From assembly GCA_021787445.1 (NCBI GenBank), contig JAJYLV010000002.1, forward strand, positions 37,930 to 101,929: 64,000 nt of DNA, read 5' to 3'. The stretch comes from Chloroflexota bacterium (GTDB taxonomy: Bacteria; Chloroflexota; Limnocylindria; P2-11E). Numbering within the stretch: the stretch's first letter is position 1; each line of letters starts with the position of its first letter. Below are positions 40,629 through 50,077 of the stretch, piece after piece. A program made the translations under genes and the position numbers. The notes beneath the pieces are model-generated. The model made no database searches, was not told the DNA's origin, and saw nothing but the letters and a program-made list of their open reading frames with translations.

Positions 40629-42722
40629 ATGACCGCGCTCTTGGGGGGACTGGTCGGGGGGCTGGCGGCGCTCGCCAGCCCCCCCGCCGTGGCCCTTCTC
40701 CTCCTCGGCAGCGTCGTCGGGATCGTGTTCGGGGTCGTCCCCGGACTCGGCGGGATCGTCCTGCTCGTGGTGCTGCTGCCGTTCATCTACAACATGTCGC
40801 CGCTCCTCGGCCTCACGCTGCTGCTCGGCGCGCACTCGGCCATCTACTACGCCGCCTCCACGACCGCCATCCTCCTCAACACTCCGGGCGCGGCGGAGTC
40901 CGCGGCCACCTGCATCGACGGCTACGCGATGACCCGCAAGGGACAGGCGGCGCGTGCCCTCGGCATCTCCGCCGCGGCGACCACCTTCGGCGGATGGTTC
41001 GGAGCGATCGTCCTCGTCGCCGCGATCCCGCTGATGCTGTTCTTCGTCACCCTCTTCCACCCGCCGGAGTACTTCTTCCTCGTGATCCTCGCGGTCGTGC
41101 TCATCGGCCAGCTGCAATCGGGCTCGGTCACGAAGGGCATCCTGTCCGGAGCCTTCGGGTTCATGATCTCCTTCGTCGGCGACGCGCCCAGCACGGGCAC
41201 GACCCGCTTCACCTTCGGAAATCTCTCGCTCTACGACGGCTTCTCCATCGCCGTGGTCGCCATCGGCCTCTTCGCCGTCAGTCAGATGTTCATCCTCTTC
41301 GGCAGCGAGCGGCACCTCTCGAGCGTCAAGGCCGGCACGGTCTCGTACCGGAACTGGGATCAAGTGCTCCAGGGCATCCAGGACGTCGCGGTGAACCGCT
41401 GGCTCGTCGTCCGCTCGGCCGCCATCGGCGTGCTCTGCGGCGTGATCCCGGGCATCGGGTCGACCGCCGCGAACTTCATCAGCTACGGGCAGGCCATCCG
41501 CACCTCGAAGCACCCGGAGCTTTTCGGCACCGGAACGCCCGAAGGCATCATCGCTCCCGAGGGCTCGTCGATCTCGAAGGAGGCGGGTGCTCTGATCCCC
41601 ACCGTGGCCCTGGGCGTGCCGAACGGCCCGGCCATGGCGGTGCTCCTCAGCGCCTTCGCGATCCTCGGGATCGAGCCGGGCCCCACGATGCTGACCACCC
41701 ACCTGACCTTGGTGTTCTCGCTGGTCTGGGTGCTGGCCATCTCGAGCCTGCTCGCGAGCGTCATGGGCTTGGCGCTCGCGCCCGTGCTGGCGAAGATCAG
41801 CACGATCCCGGGGCGCGTGCTCGTTCCATTCATCTTCGTCCTCACCATGATCGGCGCGTACGCGAGCACGACCGACATGGTCCAAGTGCTGGCGCTGGTC
41901 GCCTTCGGCGTGATCGGCCTGACGATGAAGCGCTACGGGTACTCGCTTCCCGCCGCCATCGTCGGCCTGGTGCTCGGCTCGACGGCCGAGAACAACGTGA
42001 TCTTGACGCAGCGGCTGTTCGGCTGGAGCTTCCTCGAGCGCCCGGTCACCGACATCCTCATCCTCGCCATCCTCGGCATCGTCATCAGCGGCGTGGTCAG
42101 CTCGCGCCGCGCGCGCCGCGGCACGTCCAGAACGGCCGAGAAGGACGAGAACGCGCCGATCGGGCGCGGCGAGCTCGTCGTGGACGTCATCTGGGTCGCG
42201 CTCGCCGCCGGTTATGTCGCGCTGGCGGTCGGCTATCCGCCGCCGTCGAACGTCGGGCCGACCCTCATCGGCGGCGCCGCGCTGGTCATCGCGGTCGTCC
42301 AGCTGATCGGCGGCTTCGTGCCGTCACTACGCCGCGTCACCCATGGCTCGGGCCGAATGATGTTCGCGCCGGTGCAGGTGCCGCTGGGCGAAGAGGCGCC
42401 GATCCAGGCCGCGATGGCGGAGGACATCCCGGCGCAGGTCCCGGCGGCCGCGGCCCGCACGCTCGGGGAGGCGAGCGATCAGCACGAGCAGTGGGTCGCG
42501 GTGGCCATCGCGCTCGCTCTGTACGCGGGCATCTATCTCTTCGGGTACTTCATCGCCCTGCCCGCGTTCATGCTGCTGTACTTCCTGTTCGTCCACCGCC
42601 AGGGCTGGGCGATGGCCGTCGTCTCGGCCGCGGCGATCGGCGCGCTCGCCTACGGCGTGGTCGCGCTCCTGCTCGGCGTCAACTTCCCGACGGGGCTCGT
42701 GCCGGCCCTGCTCGGCGCGTGA
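40629..42722 (+). CDS. Tripartite tricarboxylate transporter TctA-TctB fusion permease
   Basis: TctA signature FGVVPGLGGIVLLVVLLPFIYNMSPLLGLTLLLGAHSAIYYAASTTAILLNTPG; C-terminal ~190 aa with TctB-like helices. Confidence 0.9.
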   Translation: MTALLGGLVGGLAALASPPAVALLLLGSVVGIVFGVVPGLGGIVLLVVLLPFIYNMSPLLGLTLLLGAHSAIYYAASTTAILLNTPGAAESAATCIDGYAMTRKGQAARALGISAAATTFGGWFGAIVLVAAIPLMLFFVTLFHPPEYFFLVILAVVLIGQLQSGSVTKGILSGAFGFMISFVGDAPSTGTTRFTFGNLSLYDGFSIAVVAIGLFAVSQMFILFGSERHLSSVKAGTVSYRNWDQVLQGIQDVAVNRWLVVRSAAIGVLCGVIPGIGSTAANFISYGQAIRTSKHPELFGTGTPEGIIAPEGSSISKEAGALIPTVALGVPNGPAMAVLLSAFAILGIEPGPTMLTTHLTLVFSLVWVLAISSLLASVMGLALAPVLAKISTIPGRVLVPFIFVLTMIGAYASTTDMVQVLALVAFGVIGLTMKRYGYSLPAAIVGLVLGSTAENNVILTQRLFGWSFLERPVTDILILAILGIVISGVVSSRRARRGTSRTAEKDENAPIGRGELVVDVIWVALAAGYVALAVGYPPPSNVGPTLIGGAALVIAVVQLIGGFVPSLRRVTHGSGRMMFAPVQVPLGEEAPIQAAMAEDIPAQVPAAAARTLGEASDQHEQWVAVAIALALYAGIYLFGYFIALPAFMLLYFLFVHRQGWAMAVVSAAAIGALAYGVVALLLGVNFPTGLVPALLGA

Positions 42723-42796
42723 AGGCGGCGCGGGGCTGTCGCTCGGCCGCCTTCGCGGAGATATCCGCGACGCCCTCGTCGTCGGACTGGGGCGTC

Positions 42797-43213
42797 CTAC
42801 AGCTTCGGGACGATCCCGAGCTGCTGCATCTGGCCGAGCGTGTCGTACGAGGCGTAGATCTCGACGATCTTCCCGTTCCGCACACGGAAGGTGTCCAGGC
42901 CGCGCACCTTGAAGGCCTCACCGTTCGGCAGCAGGCCCATGAGCGTGCTTTGGAAGGTGCCGCTCATCGTGTAGCGCGTGCAGACGACCTCGCCCTCGCG
43001 GACCTCCTCCTCGATGTCGAAGTGGAGGTCCGGGAACGCTTCGCGGGTCTGCTGCGCGAAGTGCTGGAACTCCCGACGCCCGTTGAGCGTCGTCCCGATC
43101 GCGGTGTGGAACACGACGTCATGGTCGAGGATCTCGTCCGCGGCGCCCAGGTCGCCGCGGACCATGACGTCCTCGAAGCAGCGTCGAACGATGGCCTTCG
43201 TGTCGTCGTTCAC
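42797..43213 (-). CDS. SnoaL-like/ester cyclase family protein (NTF2 fold)
   Basis: AIVRRCFEDVMVRGDLGAADEILDHDVVFHTAIGTTLNGRREFQHFAQQTREAFPDLHFDIEEEV; GTG start. Confidence 0.88.
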   Translation of the reverse strand: MNDDTKAIVRRCFEDVMVRGDLGAADEILDHDVVFHTAIGTTLNGRREFQHFAQQTREAFPDLHFDIEEEVREGEVVCTRYTMSGTFQSTLMGLLPNGEAFKVRGLDTFRVRNGKIVEIYASYDTLGQMQQLGIVPKL

Positions 43214-43271
43214 CGCGGGGCACTGTAGCGGCGCTCTCCGATCGGTGCAGACGCGCCCTGACCTAGACGCC

Positions 43272-43661
43272 GTGACCGCGGCACGTGGCCGTGCTCGCTC
43301 CCCCGCGGCGGAGACCGTCGACGAGTACCTCAGGAGCGTCGATCCCGCGTTCCGGCAGCTGCTCCAGCGGGTCCGCAGGACGGTCCGCTCGGCCGCGCCG
43401 AAGGTGACCGAGAGCATCAGCTACGGGATCCCCACCTTCAGGCAGGATGGCAAGAGGCTCATCTATCTCAGTGCGGCGAGCCGACACTGCGCGGTCCATA
43501 TGATCGGCGCGGCACATCTCGCGGAGGCGAAGCGCCGTGGCTTCGCTGTCGGCCGCGGATCGATCCGGTTCACGCCGGATAGACCGCTTCCCGAAGACCT
43601 GCTCAAGCGGATCGTGATGGCGCGCCTCGCCGAGATCGCGGCCGGCGCGCGGCGGTACTAG
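43272..43661 (+). CDS. DUF1801-like protein
   Basis: VDEYLRSVDPAFRQLLQRVRRTVRSAAPKVTESISYGIPTFRQDGKRLIYLSAASRHCAVHMIG; GTG start. Confidence 0.88.
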   Translation: MTAARGRARSPAAETVDEYLRSVDPAFRQLLQRVRRTVRSAAPKVTESISYGIPTFRQDGKRLIYLSAASRHCAVHMIGAAHLAEAKRRGFAVGRGSIRFTPDRPLPEDLLKRIVMARLAEIAAGARRY

Positions 43662-43822
43662 CCGCGCGCTCCCTCGCTCACGGTCGCGGAGCGAGCTCCG
43701 CTGCCACCGGGATGACCGCGCGGCCCATGATCTCGATCGGCGTGATCCGATCGACCCCGGCGACCCACCCGAAGACGGTCTCGATCCCCCGCTGCCAGCG
43801 ATGAGGGTCGATGGACGTTCGT

Positions 43823-44395
43823 TCACGTTCTCGGTCGCTTCATGAAAGGGATGAGCATCGGGACCTCACGGCAGTACCGTACGTATGGGTCGCCGAAGAT
43901 CGCTCGCAGCTCGGTCTCCTCGAACGGGATCTGCACTAGCACGAACCAGAGCACGACGCACCCGACCCCGAACAGCGAGGACGTGCTGTTCGTGACGAGC
44001 GCGCATCCCAGGAAGATGAGCGTGGCCGCCAGATAGAGCGGATGCCGGACATACTTCTGGGGCCCGTTCACGATCAGCGGCTCGGTCCGCCCTTCGAGGC
44101 TCGCGATCTGAGCACGGCTGAGCATCTTCACGAACGTGACGTACGTCGACACGATCATCGTGGCCGGGCTGCGGTATCGGAATAGCCACAGGCCGAGCGC
44201 CGCTCCCGCGGCGAGCGCGATCCACCCGAGCAGCCTCACGGCCGGCGGCAGAGCGAGGGTCGTCGGTGCGCCAAGGAGGCGCGCGGCCACAGAGCCGAGC
44301 CAGAAGAGGACGGAGACAAGGGCGACGATGACCCCGCCGGCGACCAGCGCTGCCTTCGCGACCGATCGCGTACCGACGCGCTCCTGCTTCGCCAC
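43823..44395 (-). CDS. Isoprenylcysteine carboxyl methyltransferase (ICMT)-like membrane methyltransferase
   Basis: GPQKYVRHPLYLAATLIFLGCALVTNS...EETELRAIFGDPYVRYCREVPMLIP. Confidence 0.88.
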   Translation of the reverse strand: MAKQERVGTRSVAKAALVAGGVIVALVSVLFWLGSVAARLLGAPTTLALPPAVRLLGWIALAAGAALGLWLFRYRSPATMIVSTYVTFVKMLSRAQIASLEGRTEPLIVNGPQKYVRHPLYLAATLIFLGCALVTNSTSSLFGVGCVVLWFVLVQIPFEETELRAIFGDPYVRYCREVPMLIPFMKRPRT

Positions 44396-44606
44396 CGTCC
44401 TGCCTCCCTGACCGTTCCGGACGCTGGATCTTACGCGTTACCGCCAGCCGTCAGATCTTGGTCAGCCTCAGATCGAAGCCGAGGAGCTCTCCTCCTTCGG
44501 TGGCGGCCGCGTGCGCTACGCCCGCGACGTCCCGCCGCTCACACCCTTCGGCAAGGGGCCGAGGAGACCGAGGGGTGACGCCCGGCGGTCGACCGACCGC
44601 GGGAGA

Positions 44607-46079
44607 TCAGCTGATGGTCCGGAGCGCCGGCCACATCACGGGCCACGGAGCACGGAGGCCCGTACAGACGGACACGTTCTTCCCCTGCTCGCCGTTCCGG
44701 ATGCCGAGGCCGTTATCGATCGTCGCGACCTCGCGACAGCCGACGAAGTACGGACTCCAGTCGACCGGGCGCCAGTCGCCGACGTGAACGACCAGCGTGC
44801 GGTCGGCGGACGGCGGCCCCCAGTACCAGAAGGAGTTGTGGCCCGAGTACACCGGCGGCAGCTCCGTGCCGAGCAGGATCAGCGCGCTCGCCTCGCTGTA
44901 GCTGTTCGTGAGGATCACGGCATGCGCGAGCTCGGCCGGGGGAAGCGATCCGACCACTCCATCGACCGTGGCGACGAGCTGTGGCCAGCCGATCTCGTTG
45001 GCCGTGTCGGGCACCGCCGATGGGAGCGACGTCTTCGCGTACGTTGCCAGGGGCAAGATCGGCAGGGTCAGGTACGCGATGAGCGCGCCGGACATCAGCG
45101 CCGCCGCGGCGAAGGCGCTCGCCTTCAGGCGGAGGTGGCCGCGGGCCGACCAGCGGTCGACGAGCAGCGCTCCCGCAGCCATGAACACGGGCGCGCTGCC
45201 GATGGCGTAGTAGGCCTTCCCGCCGCTGACGAGGACGAGACCGAGCGCGGCGAGGCCCGCGACCCCGATCGCGCGCCACGGCCTCGCTTCCGCAGCGAGC
45301 AGGATCCAGATCAGTCCAGCGACGCTGACCGGGAAGAGGAGCGGTCCACTGAAGAGCCAAAGCAACGGGACGACCTGCGCGCGGTCCGTTCCCGCGTACG
45401 AGGCGATCGCGTGCGCCATCGCGAGCTGAGGCCAGCCATTCGTCGCCTGCCAGACGAGGTTCGGTGCCCAGATCAGAAGCGCGATCCCCATCGCCGACCA
45501 CGGCCAGGGCGAGCGGACCACATCCCATCGCCGAGCGAGCACGAGCCCGATGGCGAGCCCGGCACCGAGGAAGAGGAGCGTGTCCTTGTTCTCGAGCCCG
45601 ATGCCGGCGGTGACGCCCACCGCCGACCACAGACGTCGATCTCCGCCGGCGAGGATCGTGACCAGCAGCCAGAGGATGAGCGCCCAGGCGAGGAGATCGA
45701 GGTCGGTCGTCGTGTCGAGGTGACCGGCGCCGAGATATCCCGAGACGCCGGCGGTGACCGCGGCGAGGACCTGCGCCCGCCGCGAGCCGCCGAGGGCCGC
45801 CGCGATGAGCGCGACCAGGACCACGACGAGCGCCATCTCGAGCGCCGGCAGGATGCGCACCGCCGTCGGCGAGACGCCGAGCAGCGCTACCGACGCCGCG
45901 GAGAGCAGCGGGGTCAGCGGCGGCTGGTCGACGTAACCGAATGCCGGGTGTCGACCCGCGACGACGTAGTACATCTCGTCTCCGTGGAATCCGTACGCGC
46001 CGGAGACCGCGAGCAGTCCGGCGAACATGAGGCCGGCGATCGCGATCACCGCCCCCGGGATGCCGCTTCGTGCGCTCAC
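44607..46079 (-). CDS. Glycosyltransferase family 39-like membrane protein
   Basis: SGAYGFHGDEMYYVVAGRHPAFGYVDQPPLTPLLSAAS GT39 N-term with DE motif; many TM helices; GTG start. Confidence 0.9.
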   Translation of the reverse strand: MSARSGIPGAVIAIAGLMFAGLLAVSGAYGFHGDEMYYVVAGRHPAFGYVDQPPLTPLLSAASVALLGVSPTAVRILPALEMALVVVLVALIAAALGGSRRAQVLAAVTAGVSGYLGAGHLDTTTDLDLLAWALILWLLVTILAGGDRRLWSAVGVTAGIGLENKDTLLFLGAGLAIGLVLARRWDVVRSPWPWSAMGIALLIWAPNLVWQATNGWPQLAMAHAIASYAGTDRAQVVPLLWLFSGPLLFPVSVAGLIWILLAAEARPWRAIGVAGLAALGLVLVSGGKAYYAIGSAPVFMAAGALLVDRWSARGHLRLKASAFAAAALMSGALIAYLTLPILPLATYAKTSLPSAVPDTANEIGWPQLVATVDGVVGSLPPAELAHAVILTNSYSEASALILLGTELPPVYSGHNSFWYWGPPSADRTLVVHVGDWRPVDWSPYFVGCREVATIDNGLGIRNGEQGKNVSVCTGLRAPWPVMWPALRTIS

Positions 46080-46223
46080 ATCGACCCGGACGGTACTGCG
46101 ACTGAGCGTCGCGGCGTTTGGATACCCTGAGTGGCGCCCGAGGAGTCTTCGCTTCGACGCTCCGGCGGCTCGGAACGAAGGCGCTTCAGGCAGCGTTAGT
46201 GTGAGGATCGGAGGGGATCGGCG

Positions 46224-46718
46224 GTGGGTCCGCATCGGACGTTCGGCATCCTTCCCGTGGGATGGTTCTACCGGGAGCGGAGGGCCACGAGCCTGGGGAG
46301 AGGTCTGTCTCGCTTCTGGGCCGCATGGGCATCGCTCGGCCTGCCGCCGTATCGGCAGGTGCAGCTCGAAGTGAAGGGGAGAAGGACGGGTCGCCCGCAC
46401 CGCCTCGCGCTCGTCGTCGCGAGATACCAGGGACAGGAGCATCTGGTGTCGATGCTCGGCGAGGGCGAATGGGTCAAGAACGTGCGTGCCGCCGGATGTG
46501 AGGCGTTCATCGTCAGCGGCCGGCGGCGCAAGGTGAGCCTCCAGGAGGTGCCCGTCGCCGAGCGGGCGCCGGTCATCCAGGAATTCCTCCGCCGCGCGCC
46601 GGGGGGGCGGCCGCACCTCGGTCTGGGCGCGAACGCGACGCTCGCGGAGTGCGAAGGTGTCGCCTCGACCACTCCCGTGTTCCGCGTGGTCAGAGAAATA
46701 CACTCGCGGCGTGAGTGA
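46224..46718 (+). CDS. Deazaflavin-dependent nitroreductase-family protein (DUF385-like)
   Basis: LEVKGRRTGRPHRLALVVARYQGQEHLVSMLGEGEWVKNVRAAG. Confidence 0.88.
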   Translation: MGPHRTFGILPVGWFYRERRATSLGRGLSRFWAAWASLGLPPYRQVQLEVKGRRTGRPHRLALVVARYQGQEHLVSMLGEGEWVKNVRAAGCEAFIVSGRRRKVSLQEVPVAERAPVIQEFLRRAPGGRPHLGLGANATLAECEGVASTTPVFRVVREIHSRRE

Positions 46719-47019
46719 GATCGATCGTGGGGTCGTCCGCTACGTCGCGGATCTCGCGCGGATCGCGCTGACCGACGAGGAGGTCGACCGCTTCACCGCG
46801 CAGCTGAGCGTCGTCCTCGACGCGGTCGGGAAGCTGCGCGAGGTCGACACCGAGCGCGTCCCGCCGACCGCGTCGGTCCTCCCGCTGCAGAACGTCCTTC
46901 GCGAGGACGAGGTCCGCGAGGGCCTGACCGTCGAGCAGGCGATGCGCAACGCTCCCTCGCGCGACGGCGACCTCTTCCGGGTGCAGACCGTCATCGAGGA
47001 GCGGCCGCCGAGTGGCTGA
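46711..47019 (+). CDS. gatC: Asp-tRNA(Asn)/Glu-tRNA(Gln) amidotransferase subunit GatC
   Basis: VRYVADLARIALTDEEVDRFTAQLSVVLDAVGKLREVDTERVPPTASVLPLQNVLREDEV. Confidence 0.95.
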   Translation: MSEIDRGVVRYVADLARIALTDEEVDRFTAQLSVVLDAVGKLREVDTERVPPTASVLPLQNVLREDEVREGLTVEQAMRNAPSRDGDLFRVQTVIEERPPSG

Positions 47020-48466
47020 GGCCGGGACCGTCCGCGAGCTCGCGAGCGCGCTGCGCGCGCGCTCGACGAGCGCCGTCGAGCTCGCCCGCGACGCGATCGC
47101 GCGCGCGAAGGCGGACCCGTACAACGCATGGCTCCTCGTCGCCGAGGAGCACGCCCTCGCGCTGGCGCAGGCCGCGGACGAGCGCATCGCCGCGGGCGAC
47201 CCGGCGCTACTGTGCGGCATCCCGTGGGCGTGCAAGGACATCATCGGGACCAAGGACGTCGAGACGACCGCGGGGTCGCGCATCCTCGATGGCTACGTGC
47301 CGCCGTACTCCGCGACGGTCGTCGAGAGGCTCGACCGCGAGGGCGCGGTCATGATCGGCAAGACGAACCTCGATGAGTTCGCGATGGGCTCGTCGAACGA
47401 GAACTCCGCTTTCGGGCCGGCCCACAACCCGTGGGATCCCGCGCGTGTCCCCGGCGGGTCGTCGGGGGGCAGCGCGGTGTCGGTCGCGGCAGGCGAGGTG
47501 ACGTTCGCGCTCGGCACCGACACGGGCGGCTCGATCCGCCAGCCGGGCGCCCTCACCGGGATCGTGGGGATGAAGCCGACGTACGGGCGCGTCTCGCGCT
47601 ACGGAGTCGTCGCATTCGCCTCCTCGCTCGATCAGGTCGGTCCCTTCGCGCGGGCGGTCGAGGACGCGGCGATCGTGTGCCAGGCCCTCTTCGGCCTGGA
47701 TCCCTCCGACGCGACGACGATGCCGCTCCCGGCCGAGGATCTGCGCCGGGACCTCGAGCGCGGCGTCAAGGGCATGCGCCTCGGGGTCCCGAAGGAGTAC
47801 TTCATCCGAGGCATCGAGCCGGGGGTCGAGCGGGCGGTGCGCGCCGCGATCCGCGACCTCGAGTCGCAGGGGGCGTCCATCGAGGAGGTCTCGCTGCCCT
47901 CGACGGACAGCGCCCTCGGCGTCTACTACATCATCCAACCGGCGGAGGCTTCGGCGAACCTCGCGCGCTACGACGGCGTGCGGTTCGGTCTGCGCGTCGA
48001 GGGACCCGACCTGGTGGAGACGTACAAGCGGACGCGGGGCGCAGGTTTCGGGGCCGAGGTGAAGCGGCGCATGATCCTGGGGACGTACGCGCTGTCGACC
48101 GGCTACTACGACGCGTACTACGTGAAGGCCCAGAAGGTCCGGACGCTCATCAAGGAGGAGTTCGAGCGCGTCTTCGCGAAGGTCGACGCTCTCGTGACGC
48201 CGACGTCTCCGAGCATCGCGTTCGGCATCGGCGCGAAGGTGAACGACCCGCTGCAGATGTACCTCAACGACGTGTTCACCCTGCCGGTGAACATCGCGGG
48301 GCTGCCGGGGATCTCGATCCCGTGCGGGCTCAGCGAGGGGCTGCCGGTCGGCCTGCAGGTGATCGCCGGCTACTTCCAGGAGGCGACGCTGTTCCGCGTC
48401 GCCGCCGCCTACGAGCGGGCGACGGACCACCACACGCTGCGACCAAGTACGCTCCGGAAGTCCTAG
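47012..48466 (+). CDS. gatA: Asp-tRNA(Asn)/Glu-tRNA(Gln) amidotransferase subunit GatA
   Basis: GKTNLDEFAMGSSNENSAFGPAHNPWDPARVPGGSSGGSAVSVAAGEVTFALGTDTGGSIRQPG amidase signature. Confidence 0.98.
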   Translation: MAEAGTVRELASALRARSTSAVELARDAIARAKADPYNAWLLVAEEHALALAQAADERIAAGDPALLCGIPWACKDIIGTKDVETTAGSRILDGYVPPYSATVVERLDREGAVMIGKTNLDEFAMGSSNENSAFGPAHNPWDPARVPGGSSGGSAVSVAAGEVTFALGTDTGGSIRQPGALTGIVGMKPTYGRVSRYGVVAFASSLDQVGPFARAVEDAAIVCQALFGLDPSDATTMPLPAEDLRRDLERGVKGMRLGVPKEYFIRGIEPGVERAVRAAIRDLESQGASIEEVSLPSTDSALGVYYIIQPAEASANLARYDGVRFGLRVEGPDLVETYKRTRGAGFGAEVKRRMILGTYALSTGYYDAYYVKAQKVRTLIKEEFERVFAKVDALVTPTSPSIAFGIGAKVNDPLQMYLNDVFTLPVNIAGLPGISIPCGLSEGLPVGLQVIAGYFQEATLFRVAAAYERATDHHTLRPSTLRKS

Positions 48467-48530
48467 GCGCGACCGTGGAGCTTCGAAGCGAAGACCCCTC
48501 ATCCCTCCGATATGGCTCGGGAGGTACGAG

Positions 48531-49703
48531 ATGACCATCGCGAATAGGTCGCTGACGAACGAACGCGTCAGGAAGATCCCGGCGAGCGGGATCCGCCGCT
48601 TCTTCGACATGGTGTCGGGGGTCGAGGGCTCGATCTCCCTCGGCGTCGGCGAGCCCGACTTCGTGACGCCGGACCGCTTCCGCCAGGCGGCGATCCGCTC
48701 GATCGACGAGGGACACACGCACTACACGTCCAACTACGGCATCCGCGAGCTGCGCGACGCGATCGCGCGGCACACGGAGCGGCTGCGGGGCCTGCGCTAC
48801 GACGCGGCGACCGAGATCCTCGTCACGGTCGGCGTGTCCGAGGCGGTCGACCTCGCGCTCCGCGCCACGCTCAACGAGGGCGACGAGGTCATCATCGCCG
48901 ATCCCTCCTACGTCGCGTACGTGCCGGGGATCGTCCTCGCGGGCGGCGTGCCCGTTCCGGTCGCGACGGACGAAGCGAACGAGTTCCGCCTCCTCCCGCG
49001 CGACGTGGAGCGGGCCATCACGCCCCGGACGCGCGCTATCCTCCTCGGCTTCCCGAACAACCCGACGGGCGGGGTCCTCACCGCCGCCGACGTCGCCGGC
49101 ATCGCGACGGTTGCGCGTGACCACGACCTGCTCGTCTATTCCGACGAGATCTACGACCGGCTCGTGTACGGGACGGAGCACCGTTCGATCGTCGCGGAGC
49201 CCGGGATGAAGGAGAGGAGCGTCTACCTCGCGGGCTTCTCGAAGTCGTACGCCATGACCGGGTGGCGCGTCGGCTACGCCTGCGCGCCGGCCGAGGTCAT
49301 CGAGCAGATGATGAAGATCCATCAGTACGCCGTCATGTGCGTTCCGACGGCGGCTCAGTACGCGGCGATCGAAGCGCTCCGCAGCGGCGAGCCCGAGGTC
49401 CAGCGCATGGTCGCGGAGTACGACCGCCGGCGCAAGCGGATGTGGGAGCGCTTCAACGGAATGGGCCTGCCGGCCTTCGAGCCGCGTGGCGCTTTCTATT
49501 GCTTCCCGAACATCACGTCGACCGGTCTGGGCGACGAGGAGTTCGCCGCGCGTCTCTTCCGGGAGGAGAAGGTGGTCGTCGTTCCCGGATCGGCTTTCGG
49601 CGAGCGGGGCACAGGCCACGTCCGCGCCTGCTACGCGACGTCGATGGAGAGGATCGACGAGGCGTGCGACCGCATCGAGCGCTTCGTGAAGAGGATCCGC
49701 TGA
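48531..49703 (+). CDS. Class I/II pyridoxal-phosphate aminotransferase
   Basis: ISLGVGEPDFVTP, HYTSNYGIRELRDAIA, GFPNNPTGGVLTAADVAGI, SFSK-type AGFSKSYAMTGWRVGY. Confidence 0.95.
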   Translation: MTIANRSLTNERVRKIPASGIRRFFDMVSGVEGSISLGVGEPDFVTPDRFRQAAIRSIDEGHTHYTSNYGIRELRDAIARHTERLRGLRYDAATEILVTVGVSEAVDLALRATLNEGDEVIIADPSYVAYVPGIVLAGGVPVPVATDEANEFRLLPRDVERAITPRTRAILLGFPNNPTGGVLTAADVAGIATVARDHDLLVYSDEIYDRLVYGTEHRSIVAEPGMKERSVYLAGFSKSYAMTGWRVGYACAPAEVIEQMMKIHQYAVMCVPTAAQYAAIEALRSGEPEVQRMVAEYDRRRKRMWERFNGMGLPAFEPRGAFYCFPNITSTGLGDEEFAARLFREEKVVVVPGSAFGERGTGHVRACYATSMERIDEACDRIERFVKRIR

Positions 49704-50077
49704 TCGACGAGAGCTGGGAGAGCGAGTTCGAGCGGAAGCTGCGCGGAGGGGATGTGCTCGGCGCCTCCGACGTCCTGCGCAAAAGGGGGAAGGAGGGCTG
49801 GGTCCGGAAGGCGGAGCATGAGCGCGCGGCGCGGATCCTCGACGCGGTCGCTCCGGCGCCCATCGTGCGCCGCGACTGGGCCACCCGGCTCCTCGCGCAC
49901 CCGCGCCGGGTGGACAAGGAGCTTGCGGTCACCATCCTGCTGCCGCTCGTGCGGACACATCGCGCGGACTGCGAGCGCGCGGCGGAGCGCCTCCGGACGG
50001 AGACCGACCCCGCGGTGAAGCGAGCGCAGCAGCGCCTCGTCCGCGCTCTCGCCGCGGCACGGCCGGCGGAGCTCTGA
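49700..50077 (+). CDS. Hypothetical protein (125 aa), apparent CTG start
   Basis: Frame LIDESWESEFERKLRGGDVLGASDVLRKRGKEGW...; CTGA overlap with aminotransferase stop; next GTG only at 49754. Confidence 0.6.
   Translation: MIDESWESEFERKLRGGDVLGASDVLRKRGKEGWVRKAEHERAARILDAVAPAPIVRRDWATRLLAHPRRVDKELAVTILLPLVRTHRADCERAAERLRTETDPAVKRAQQRLVRALAAARPAEL

Noticed and set aside
43664-43800. Minus-strand reading SIDPHRWQRGIETVFGWVAGVDRITPIEIMGRAVIPVAAELAPRP as a possible C-terminal fragment of a luciferase-like oxidoreductase
   Set aside because: Too short and similarity too vague to call without a search
44511-46130. 539-aa plus-strand ORF opposite the GT39 gene
   Set aside because: Highly charged shadow ORF; the minus strand encodes a clear multi-TM glycosyltransferase
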